Under the pieces are notes generated by a model. It saw only the letters and a list, made by a program, of their open reading frames with translations. It was not told the origin of the DNA and made no database searches. A stretch of 64,000 nt of DNA. Origin: Pogonophryne albipinna (lineage: Eukaryota > Chordata > Actinopteri > Perciformes > Artedidraconidae). Numbering within the stretch: position 1 is the first letter of the stretch; every line of letters begins with the position of its first letter. This document shows, in pieces, positions 1 through 10,001 of this stretch. A program made the translations under genes and the position numbers. The DNA lies in contig CM053258.1 in assembly GCA_028583405.1 (NCBI GenBank), positions 4,975,238-5,039,237 on the forward strand, in the 5' to 3' direction.

Positions 1-1681
1 TGGTAGACCAGACAGTGACCTCTGGCTGTTACCAATGTGGAGGTTTAGCGGCCAATGCTTAAGATCCTTTTCACCTTTTCCTTTTTTATTATAAAGAGTG
101 AATGTAGGCAGCTGTATTCATACTAATTGAAGGGAGGTAGAAACTAGGACAGTGAACTCAGAAATAGTGCAGAAATAGAAGTCATACAATAGCAGTATTG
201 GTCGTATTTATAGGAGTAACAGTACATGAGAAGCACATTAGTCAGCCAGTTTAGACGTCTTTTCCCAGCATGCTTTGGTGCAGGTGAGAAGTCTCAGTAC
301 AACAAGAGGCAGCTGGACCATCTGCGATCATGAGTCATGTTTTCCAAAAGGACCAAATACAGCCTCAGCTATTTACAATGAATTCCCGTCATTTCTTCTA
401 ACCTTTTATTTTTTTCAACTTTAGGATAAACCTACTAACCTCCTCCAGTGCATCGTGGGAAAAATAACTCTTAATGGTCAGAATAATATCCTCCTCTTAC
501 AGCGGTAAAAAACCTGGTAATAAGGAAGGGGCCGGCTGACTTTGGGGTCCAGTAAAAAGTTGATTGACACCCACTCACACATAAAGAAGACATGAATTAT
601 GGGAAGTGTGGGTGTTTCGCAGGACATCTTGACATTTCTCCCCGTAAATATGAGATGAAATGTCAGTGACAGAGCTGGACCTGCTCCCTGCCGAGGAAGT
701 CTGTCCTGATTTGCCTCTCCTGTCTCAAAGCCAACACTTGTATTGTGGCTGATTAGGCTGACCCTTGCCCTTCTGCAAATGACAGTGTCTCTGCCAATTT
801 TCTGTCATTTTATTTGAGAAGCTGTCATTCATTTTGCAGTAGTCTTTTTCTTTTTTTTTACCACCTTTTGCCAGTTGCACTACCTTGAGCAGCTGTTCCT
901 CCATCTTTGTGTCCTCTTGAACCCCGAGCCTGTTTTTCAGGTTTCAGGCTCGAAAATGACATTCCCAGAACAAATGACCATATCTTCCGTTCTAAAAGGG
1001 TTAAATTAATAATCTTTGTTCTCAAAGTAATGATAAACCTGTGAGTTGGATGTAGAAAAGTCAGATTCAATATAAATGTTTTTTATTTTAAAGAAAATTC
1101 AGATTGAACATGGTAAAAAACAGTAAATTATAGTGTCCGTCCAAAAGATATTTTGTACTTATAGTGAAAACTAACCTTGGATGATGGGTTAGTAGACTAA
1201 AAGCTTTAGGAATCCAAAGTACAACATATACTAAGTACCCTGTATTAAGATTGATGCAAAACAAGTGATATTTGACCTTTTTAGACAGATTTAGCAACAA
1301 AAAAACTCTTCTGGGGCCATTTGGGTGGATTTTCCATATCTCTGGCCCCCCTTGCTGGATTTTGACATGTGACATCTCTTTCTGACCGTCAGCGCCAATG
1401 GAATCGAGGGGAACTCACACATAGTCCTTATTTGGTAATGTGTGTGTGTGAGACTACCGTATAGCCTAGACCGGAAGCAGCAGCCACTCTGGTGGCTATC
1501 ATTAGCAACTAACTTTTGCTCTCCGATTTTTACATAAAAATGGAATTATTATAAATGAAAAAAAAAAATTATACAGAGACGTTAAAAACCTATGGATTAA
1601 CCGATTCAGCCACGTTTTTTCTCGTTGTAATGCCATTGAACACGTCTTTTGATCAGATTGACAGCTACGGTGAGACGATCT
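1..1681. other. Intergenic, no gene recognised
   Basis: I see no exon with family similarity here. The sequence is AT-rich with short open frames only, and none shows a recognisable domain or a plausible splice partner. A short GT run lies at about 1438-1450. The stretch ends at the left target duplication of the hAT element that starts at 1690. Confidence 0.5.
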
Positions 1682-1689
1682 CCCTAGAA

Positions 1690-3057
1690 CAGGGGTGCCC
1701 AACCAGTCGATAAAAATAGAACAACAATATTCTGTTTTATCGTTAATGTCCTATAACATAATCTTCCTGTGCCAGAATAATGCACTTGAACGCATCAAAG
1801 CTTTGTGATTGGCCGGCGTGACCCCATGTGTCGGAGCGTGGCTGGTGGGCAGTGGGCAGTGCACTAGTTCGCTAACGTTGTCCGTGTCAACACCAGGAGT
1901 GACAGTCCGCACACACACAAGACCGCAATTATGGCAGAAGCAACACATATATAATTTTCACTCCGAGTGGGAGGATGATTATTTTTGTATCTATTCCAAT
2001 TCAAAGTCCATCTGTCTCATCTGCAATGCGAGCGTGGCTTTATCGAAGAAGGGTAATTTAGGAGTGGCATTTTAAAACAGTGCTACGAGACGGAATTCCC
2101 TCCTAATTCTGCCCTACGCTCCCAAAAGGGGAGGGGCCTGAAAGGACAGCTAAATGCACAGCAGTCCATTTTCACCAGGCCCAACAACAAGAGCAAGGCT
2201 GCTACCAGAGCATCTTATCGTGTCAGTCACGTTCTTGCGTAACACATGAAGTCTTTCAAAGACGGCGAAGTTGTGAAAGAAGCATTCCTGGAGGCTGCCG
2301 ATGCGTAATAAAAATAACAGTAGCATTTCAACAGGTTTTTGATATGATAAAAACTCAAGTTAGATACCGTTATTAATCAGCTGTAAGTTTGAGTTTGTTT
2401 GAACTTATTCATTATAATTATTGTACACAATGGTATAATAATGCAAACTTAAATTGATTATAGTCTATTATCAATTCAGGTTAAGAAACTAGTGTTGCTT
2501 GCATCCTATTTTAAAGGCATTTCTTTTTATAATCTACTAAAATGCAACCAAAAAAGGGTTTGATTCTATTAATTTTGTCTTTTTTATTGCACTGTTGCAG
2601 CAGATTCCTGTGTAGCTTCAGATCTGAGTTGTCTTATTAGTAAGCCTAATTTATACTTTTGTAGCAACACTATTTTTATATAATGGCAAAGAAAGGGTTC
2701 AGAGTCTTTTCTTTTTTCCTGTGTCATATGTGGCAGCAATGCTCAATGTTTCTTGAAAACATTACCCACTGTAGTATGTGACGTGTGAATAAAGTCCAAC
2801 TCTGTATCAACAACACTGTTGTGTAACTTCAGTTAAATACTTGTATGTGTGTAGATTAGAAAGAGGTAAGATAAAGGATCTGCAGTATTTTATGGAGTAT
2901 TAATCGTACAAAGGTCAGTTTTATACAAGTAGAAGTGTGTATTTATCTGGTAGTAGGCTGTCAGTAATGGCTACGCCTCTCTATTTGGACTGGTAGATCT
3001 CGGCAGACTGGCAACTTTAAAAGTAGCTCTCGGTTCAAAAAAGGTTGGGCACCCCTG
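1690..3057 (+). mobile_element. hAT-superfamily DNA transposon, internally decayed, with 8-bp TSD
   Basis: The ends are inverted repeats: CAGGGGTGCCCAACC at 1690 and its complement ending at 3057. Both sides carry the same 8 bp, CCCTAGAA, at 1682-1689 and 3058-3065, the target-duplication size of hAT elements. Inside, 1809-2075 is an open frame whose second half resembles the BED-type zinc-finger N-terminus of Charlie-like hAT transposases: the Trp-Glu of HSEWEDDY, then CLICNAS, then a KKGNL stretch. The frame breaks soon after, and the next roughly 230 bases still look like decayed transposase in shifted frames. The catalytic RNase-H-like region is absent, so this copy is non-autonomous. I am confident about element, boundaries and TSD, and less sure of the exact subfamily. 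Confidence 0.88.
1809..2260 (+). pseudogene. hAT transposase N-terminal remnant (BED zinc finger)
   Basis: This is a degenerate 5' piece of a transposase gene inside the hAT element. The open part runs to 2075 and includes a C-x2-C pair in CLICNAS typical of the BED-like finger at the start of Charlie/GTF2IRD2-type transposases. From 2076 the similarity continues only after frame changes and stops. No DDE catalytic or C-terminal dimerisation region follows before the right terminus, so it cannot encode an active enzyme. The family call rests on remembered motif similarity. Confidence 0.6.
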
Positions 3058-3065
3058 CCCTAGAA

Positions 3066-3399
3066 GCTACGTAAAGGTACGTGTTGTGATGTCTGTGTTT
3101 GCTTCCCCTGTCGCGAGTTCGGATGACTCAGTGATGATACTATATACCTAAATAGTCTGTGGAACCTCAGCTTTAATCGGATATCTTGTATGTGCAGCTA
3201 CGATAAGTAATAAGGGTACTTTTATCTTGAGTTCTGTGCCAATGTCCGTTAGCATTTTTCGCTAAGGGGTCATTTAGATGCTTCTTATGAGACTTGTGTT
3301 TTGTTTTGGTAAAAATTGTTTGTATCGTCAGTTATCTGAGATTATTTCCGTTAATCTGGTACAACACATTAATAGGTTCTTAATATTAAGATCCCCTGC
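3066..3399. other. Short spacer between two DNA transposons
   Basis: Nothing recognisable beyond AT-rich unique-looking sequence between the hAT element ending at 3057 and the TIR element starting at 3400. Confidence 0.4.
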
Positions 3400-4932
3400 C
3401 AGGGTTGCCAACTTTGGGTACCTGGCTGGAGTGAGATTTTGATATCATGGGTTTAATTACACATATGCGCACAAAATGACTGCTATCGTGTCAGCAGCGG
3501 GACCTTAGCAGGATATATATACAATATATACAAATACACAATATTGGACACAGACTATAAAGGGCACACAGTTTCATTCACTAATGAAAGTCAAACACAT
3601 GTTTGTTTCCACTGTTTTATTGTGTGCCTGTTGCGATAACCAATTAATTGACTTATCGTACGATAAATAAAAATGAACTCGATAAATTGCCATTTACATG
3701 AGGATGTGACTAGCAGTTTGAAAGGATGTACTTGAATTATTATTATATATTATCATTATGTCAGTGGTCTAAAATGGTCATACAACGGTGCAGACAATAT
3801 TATCGTTTATCGCAATAATTTCCTGGAAAATGTATCCAACAAAATTAATTATTGTGAGAGGCCTATACATGAAACACACACACACAAACAAATCTACAGA
3901 CTTACTCCAAACTGCCAAACATATTAATTAACACACTCTCACTCTCATACACTCTCTGACTCTATTTTGGCCTATTAGAACAATAAGCAGCAGACTTTTA
4001 CTTGTTATCATTTCTACTGGATCTTAGATCTGCGCATGCGCAATACGGGTCGGCAGTTGCCAGAGAGTATTTGTGTTGGGTAATCTATGGTAGGGCTAAC
4101 CCATACAGCGGTGGGGCTCAAGTCAGTATTTGCATTGTAATTACATACACGCCCCCCTTGACAGTGAAAGGCCACGCGTGAGGTTTAGATTATTTCCGTC
4201 TCAATCCAAATTGAACTGTATGAAATAAAAAGGCACATTTGTCTTTTAGTAAAGAAAAAGGGCGACCTGGAGCCAATCCTGCAATTTCCCCATAGGTGAA
4301 AGAGTTGACATGCTGAAAGCCCAACCCCTGCAGGGGGGTCTGGGGGGATTCTTTTTTTTTTGAAATACTAACATAAAATACACATTCTGGTACTCTCTTG
4401 AGAAGAAAAATAAATAAATCTATTACGACACGACATATTTAAAAAAATGAATGCCATTTTAGTTTTTTGTTACTTTGTTCTGAAAGCTGAACCTGCTGCT
4501 CCTCACAGAGAGAAGAGGCTGTGTGAATTACTTTACATTGTGGATAGCCCCCATTGTTCTGTGTGTCAAAATGAAAGACAGCCCACACACCTATCAATCA
4601 TCAAACCGTGGGGTCTTATTTCATTACGTGTTGATTTCTATCAACACATAATGTTGTATCGATGTATATAGAGATGTACTACAGCAAAAGTATTCTCCGT
4701 CGGGACTTCCTGCAACAACACCACGCCGTTATCTTGATTCTGATTGGCCAGAAGACATTATCAAAGATGTTCTATTGAGAAGACGATCACTACCTGACAA
4801 AAGTTTTCAAAACCGTTTCTAGTCTTCGGTATTCTTGTTTTTGGCGTGAGAATAGTTTGGGCAGCGTGAGAGCGTGAGATTGAGAGTGAAAGAGTGTGTC
4901 ACACGCCAGATGCGTGAGAGTTGGCAACCCTG
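3400..4932 (+). mobile_element. 1533-bp TIR element, copy 1 (hAT-like, non-autonomous)
   Basis: The left end reads CAGGGTTGCCAACT and the right end is its complement, a hAT-style terminus. The second copy at 16989-18521 has exactly the same length and by eye fewer than ten substitutions, so the two are very recent relatives. The only open frame, 4447-4671 (74 codons), is identical in both copies but resembles no transposase I know. No 8-bp target duplication is visible: the flanks are TCCCCTGC and CGTAAACA. A poly-T tract and a pyrimidine-rich block lie at about 4350. Confidence 0.82.
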
Positions 4933-4933
4933 C

Positions 4934-5237
4934 GTAAACACAGCCTAGCTATCAATTGGATCAAATATAAAAGTCAGCCGAATTAGTGTTGATACTGCAA
5001 GGAGACGTATTGTGTGAAAAGAAATGTAAGATGTTGTTTAATTGCTTATATATTTATGATCCACGTCACGTTTTCAGTTTGGCGGCAGTTATTCCTGCTT
5101 GTCTAGAAGTCTTCTCAGCAGGGCTCTATAATTAGAGAACTACGGCAGATATGTAATACTTAATGCAGCCGAACCATGTATTACAATGCCGTTATATGAT
5201 GACTTTCAAAGAGAAAAGCAAGCACAGTCGGAATAAA
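4934..5237 (+). repeat. Dispersed repeat segment, inverted copy at 15921-16222
   Basis: This 300-base block directly follows transposon copy 1. Its reverse complement, with modest divergence, is at 15921-16222, two features before transposon copy 2. Shared landmarks are the AGCAGGGCTCTATAAT-like stretch near 5119 and the ATTACAATGCCGTTATATGA block near 5190. It has no coding potential that I can see. Confidence 0.75.
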
Positions 5238-6895
5238 GTTTTATTTTGTTTTTAAAAAACGTTTTCAGATTACACATCACATAAACCCCAAATCCCAGCA
5301 TGCATTGCGGCTAAACCATCCAATCATCGAGCTGAGGATCTTGCCTACGTCAGTTTCCGGTTTCATTTATCACCGATGTATTTTGTTATACACACATTCC
5401 TTCACATTTACATTTTAATTTGCATTAAAGTATTTCGTGAGGCCTTCTAACATGTTTTAAAATATAACTACGGTTGTAGTTGAAGAGTTTGTAAATTAAC
5501 ATGAACCGAAGCTGTTGCCTGGCAACTCAATCGCACAACGTCACGTCCGTTATTAATACATTAATGTAGCCTTCGTTTCTGCTCAAAGAGGTGTCGACCA
5601 GCTGGGGCAACAAGAAAATTGGCGTAATCGAGTGTGACTATTAAAAAATAAATCATTATTATATTAATATTGACAATAACAACCGACCGTCGGGGTAGCA
5701 TTTGCTTGGCATTTCCGGTTATTTCTCCACTGGTTAACATGGGTTAACAATACCGTGTAACTGTCACGTTTGAAGGGACGACATCGTGACATCTTCACGT
5801 CTCCCAGCATGGTAAATCGTCACATGTTCACGTCTTGACGTGATATCGGGTTAGTTCTGTCAGTGAGAGTGGTGTTTAGTATACAGCAGCCTGTGACTGC
5901 CAATAATAGTTGAAATGTCTTCCTTACAATTGTAAGCAGTTATGAAATACCTGTTTGTGAAAGGTTATTTGTATTTTGTATTGTTCATATAGAAACCACA
6001 CCACTGCTTTCTGCTCACTGGTGAGTTAGCCTATGAATGAGTGTGAAGCACATCAGGCTGGCAGTTGTATGGGCATTGCACTATGGTAGTTGTTATTTGC
6101 ACATTGTTAATCATGGGCAATGCATCCTTAAATTGTTTAACTGTGAGGTGTTATACAATTGTACTGTACTCTGGAGAGTTGTTTAAGGTAAAGCACCACC
6201 TTGCAGGATAATCATGATTACTTCCAGCATCGATTCAAGTAATTCTGTCTTATTTTTGTGTAAAATACTTTCATTTTATTTTGCACCCTTGATGACTCTG
6301 CATAATGCCAGTTGCTCATGGATTAGTACCCCGAAGAATGACTGATAGAGTTTAGCACTGAATTTAAAAGCACAGGGTTAGGGTTAGGGATCGAAGTCCG
6401 TTCATCAGGGTAAGAAGAGACTCATGATATCAGAGATCTCGCTGCACTGAGATGTCATTGTGTATCTATGCATATGTCATAACAACAGATGTATGAGCTT
6501 AATCCAGCCCAGAAACAATTGTAGTCATTTTCCTAATGCAGATATTTGTATGAATGTCAAAGACATTTAACAGCAATTTCATAATTTAAATGACTGATAT
6601 TTTTCATGAAATAAATATGACATATATTCACTTTATCTAATTTAACAAGAGCTTATATCTGCATCATTGTTTGAGATAATAGGCAGCCTAACACATGTTA
6701 GCAAAAATAATAAATACTTTTTAAAGCATCATTGACTGCTCTTTATTCTGCAATATGAAATTAGTAGATTTTGAAAGGGCAACTCTGTTTGCACCTAGAG
6801 GTGATACGACTGTATATTTTAAATGTACATTTGATAGCCTTATTACAACTGACTTACTAATTAATGATGAATTACTTTGACCCTCCCTTTCACAG
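5238..6895. other. Intergenic, with a short telomere-like tract
   Basis: No gene recognised. The only distinct item is AGGGTTAGGGTTAGGGA at 6374-6390, two and a half TTAGGG units. The rest is AT-rich sequence with no TIRs or exons that I can identify, ending at the acceptor of the PMCA-like exon. Confidence 0.4.
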
Positions 6896-7178
6896 GTGAG
6901 ATTTTGCTCAACATTGCCAGTGGCAGAAACGCCCCCCTCCACGCCCCGCCCTCTGTACACTACACCATAGTGTTCAACACGTTTGTACTCATGCAAATCT
7001 TCAATGAGATCAACGCAAGGAAGATCCATGGAGAGAGAAACGTGTTCGAGGGGATCTTCAAAAACACCATCTTCTGTGTCATCCTCCTGGGAACCCTCCT
7101 CGCCCAGGTAACCTGGGAGGGCTGGCAGCAGTGGCTGATCTGTGCCTGTCTGGGTCTCGGCAGCCTGCTGTGGGGACA
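6896..7178 (+). pseudogene. Plasma-membrane Ca2+-ATPase (PMCA/ATP2B) C-terminal exon, isolated
   Basis: The translation carries the hallmark of the last membrane region of PMCA pumps: [12 protein letters not shown], then [31 protein letters not shown], and a final helix ending LLWGQ. PMCAs expel Ca2+ across the plasma membrane. The exon starts after a pyrimidine-rich acceptor (AG at 6894-6895) and ends GGACAG|GTGAGA. Two things are abnormal. No upstream PMCA exon (P-type ATPase core) is present in the preceding 6.9 kb. Also, the normal luminal stretch with FGGKPFSC between the last two helices is missing, replaced by a few residues across a point where known PMCA genes have an intron (a CAG|GTAACC donor-like site remains at 7108). 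I infer a partial duplication or retained fragment. A working diverged gene with distant upstream exons is less likely. Confidence 0.72.
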
Positions 7179-7333
7179 GGTGAGACAGGGATGACATGCA
7201 ATTAAACATTGACCTGGTCCTTTCTGCAGCTGATCATCATTAGACAGTAAAAACAGTCTACAAACATGTTCAGCTCATACGGATAGTGTTGCCGATGTGT
7301 CTTATTGTTGTGTATTTTTCCCCCGTCTCTCAG

Positions 7334-7486
7334 GTGGTGTCCAGCATCCCAAGCTGCGGCTGCCCGAAGGTTATAAAGCCTGCGACTCGTGCAGAAAAGT
7401 GACCGCACTGAGAAGAGGAGCCAGGGGCCTGTGGAAGAACCACACATGCTGCCTGGCCTGGTCCCATACAATTAATGCCACCACAG
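7334..7486 (+). pseudogene. Exon candidate downstream of the PMCA exon; frame conflict
   Basis: A good acceptor (CTCTCAG at 7327-7333) precedes GTGGTGTCCAGCATCCCA. Read in phase with the PMCA exon it gives VVSSIP, very like the VIATIPT that follows WGQ in real PMCAs, but that frame reaches TGA after 22 residues. The +1 frame stays open to a GTTAGT donor at 7487 and encodes KLRLPEGYKACDSC and LRRGARGLWKN. The LRRG...RGL part faintly recalls the PMCA calmodulin-domain start, but this may be chance. It joins in phase to the next exon candidate. A frameshifted PMCA end or a chimera with an unknown Cys-rich gene would both fit. Confidence 0.45.
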
Positions 7487-7549
7487 TTAGTTGCCATTAC
7501 TGATGACCTTTTCTTCACTATGTTTAACCATTTTTTTTTAAGGCAGCAT

Positions 7550-7580
7550 CAACTAGAGTCTAGTTACTAGACTCTAGTTG
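7550..7580. repeat. Perfect 14-bp inverted repeat with 3-nt loop
   Basis: CAACTAGAGTCTAG at 7550-7563 is followed by TTA and then its exact reverse complement CTAGACTCTAGTTG at 7567-7580. It lies in the putative intron between the two Cys-rich exon candidates. Confidence 0.9.
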
Positions 7581-7695
7581 AGTCACACTGCATACTGCCG
7601 TAATAACATAAAGCAGATCCGCAGGTTACATTTTTAACACAGCTGACTGAAACATTTTCTATCAATTCAAACTTGTTTGTCCTTTGCTCCCTCAG

Positions 7696-7810
7696 GAGTG
7701 TCCATCCTGCCAGACGTCCTACAGCCAAAACAACAAGCGGCACGGGTGCATGTGTAACCGTCTTATGACGGAGTCTGGCCTGGAGCCCGATTCATTAATT
7801 ACATCGCAGG
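7696..7810 (+). CDS. Exon candidate encoding Cys-rich segment, unknown gene
   Basis: This stretch lies between a strong acceptor (TTTGCTCCCTCAG, ending 7695) and a donor (CAG|GTAGAT, 7811). It is open in the phase left by the 7334-7486 exon and encodes ECPSCQTSYSQNNKRHGCMC and following residues. With the preceding exon, the CxxC...CC...CxxC...CxC spacing suggests a zinc-binding module, but I do not recognise the family. No further exon is evident downstream, so the model is incomplete and its expression uncertain. Confidence 0.35.
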
Positions 7811-9302
7811 TAGATGAGACGTGTTGCTGCGATGGAAACATCATGGGGTAGAGATTGCTCAGGTCACATTTCATTGTAGTGTTTCCAGAAACAAAAGAGT
7901 GTTATCCAGTTCACTTGGGTTTCATTACCAAGACTATGTTCATGTAGCACAATGAAGATTAAATAGGTAACTTTTTACAAATGTGAAGACTAATGCATTT
8001 TATTAAATAATACATGGTAAAAAAGAATATAATAATAAAACAGGCTGAATCACTTTGTATCTTTTGTACCTATTTAACCACTCTCTCTCTCTCACCCACA
8101 GTATAATGTCAATTTCTCTCAGGCTGAAGCATCATTCAATAAAAAAGGCTGTTTGTCTCCTTCACCTTGATTGAAAACAGCAAGACATCCATCACATTTA
8201 AACCACATTTTTCAAATCTGGTCTTTGACCCCGTATATGAGTCAGAGTTTATCATTTAAACAGTTTCATACAGTATAGTGGGATAAAAAACTGTATTCAA
8301 ATCCTAAAGAAGTCCATTTGCATTTATTTAATTCAAGTTTGGCTTAAATACTAATTACTTTTTTTCATTAATTAAACCAAACTTCCTTAAAATAACTGAT
8401 TTGAGGTATAATGAAAAACGTGCTCGAATAATTCTTGTGAAACTCAACTAAAGAGTACGTTTTTTTGTGCAATTCACTGAAGGTGTATCTTTAGACGGTT
8501 AATGGTTTTTACGAGGTCATGTTTTTACTTAATAAATCAGGCCACACCTCTAGTGTGTATCATAGGGGTTCTATTAATAATTTACATTAATTTGCCCATT
8601 AAACAGCTATGCTAATCAAAGAGGAGTAAAAGAAAACCCCAGGAAAGATGAGAGATACCCAAATTGAGCGATGCATCTTCTCCAGTGAGCGGTGACATCT
8701 CCCCTCTCATTTTAAGAGATTATGACCAAAGGCCATTTATGTTCTCGCTCATTGACTAGTCCATTCATAACCTGGACATCTTTGGGCCGGCTCACATACA
8801 GCAGCAGTTTGCAGAAGCTCATAACAAGACATCCATCATGCTGTCACCCTCTCGCCCCGTCAATGGCTGCAGGGGAGACTCTGACACCTTTTTATTTCTT
8901 CTCGGATCTCTGCGACTTGGCATGAGGCAAAGACGATGGCTGTGGTCTGGTGTCATGTCTATGGTGTCATTTTAAAGTCAAGTCTGTCTTTAGAACAATG
9001 GGTTTACCTGTTACAGTGATAGACAGTGACGTGAATCGCAGCCGCTGCTGGCTGCTTTGTGACCAAAAACAAATGTGGACAGCAGTCGCTTTAACATGTT
9101 TTCTCCTACAGCGGTTTTTCATTTCAAACGACAAATATTATTACTACAGCATCCAATGATATCATAGTGTTTTTGGTTTGTTTGATTTAAGATTGCTAAT
9201 GTTGACCAATTTGTGAATTATATGTGCTTTACTGTTTAAAATGTCCATGTTTTTGTTTAATAACTAGATCTATGTAACATAGACTTACTCACTACTTAAC
9301 AA
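7811..9302. other. Intergenic, no gene recognised
   Basis: AT-rich sequence without a recognisable exon or terminal repeats. Open frames at 8722-8925 and 8950-9159 show no domain and no splice context that I trust. Confidence 0.4.
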
Positions 9303-9691
9303 TTAAAGGTGGGGTAGGTAAGTTGGAGAAACCGGCTCGAGATACACTTTTTGTTATATTCCATGGAATGCTCTTAACATCCCGATAGCAATGAATATCT
9401 GAAGTGCTTTGACAAAATATCCATACAAAAAAGTCATCTCTGGAAGCCGTGGCGCTGTAAAAAGCACGACCAATCATTTGAGCCGGCCCGGCTAAAAATA
9501 ACTGGATGGCCTACCTGCCTGTCAGCCTTCCATCTGTGCACACACTTATCTCGTGCCCTCATTGGTCATGTGCGCGTTGGTGTGTTGGAGGAGGGGCTCT
9601 GTAAGGAAGTGGCTGATTTGTTCCGGCTGTGTATTTTCAAATTCTAGCGCACTCGAGCTGGTTTCTCCAAAATTACCTACCCAACCTTTAA
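9303..9691 (+). mobile_element. TTAA-flanked MITE, family 1, copy 1
   Basis: It begins TTAAAGGTGGGGTAGGTAAG and ends with the complementary TACCTACCCAACCTTTAA. TTAA at both edges fits a piggyBac- or Kolobok-type target site. Internal landmarks shared by all copies are the GAAACCGGCTCGAG box, TTCCATGGAATGCTCTTAA, and the GCGCACTCGAGCTGG box near the right end. Sister copies are at 36189, 54459 and 63047 (inverted). Confidence 0.85.
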
Positions 9692-9937
9692 TCTATAGTT
9701 TTGTTTTATTAAAAAAAACATCAGTATTGTATTTATTTTGAAGGGCCTTTCTTGGCCTGGAAGAAGCTAAGTGTTTTAAATGAGTGTTTCTTGACAGAAA
9801 TCCTTACATTTGGACCAATTTAAAATCTTGAAAAGTTGTCTACTTTTGTTCAGTTCAATGCTTTTACCCTGATTTATAATTTAAAAAAAGTATGTTTAAC
9901 AACAACGGACAGATAAACCTAACATGCTTTTAGCAGT

Positions 9938-9943
9938 TTTATT
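9938..9943 (-). terminator. Poly(A) signal AATAAA of the coiled-coil ORF
   Basis: TTTATT on the plus strand reads AATAAA on the minus strand about 60 bases beyond the TAA at 10002. It supports that the 32-codon tail after the TAG belongs to the transcribed unit. Confidence 0.55.
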
Positions 9944-10001
9944 AAAGCTTAATGTGTTGCTGTGGCCTTAGAGACCCAGTGCAAACACTCGGAGCAGGGT
10001 T

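Noticed and set aside
4447..4671. 74-codon frame as an independent host gene
   Set aside because: It lies inside a repeated TIR element present twice; no splice or promoter context.
3392..4940. 8-bp target duplication for the 1533-bp copies
   Set aside because: TCCCCTGC/CGTAAACA and GTGTAAAC/CCTGAGAC do not match, so I did not claim one.
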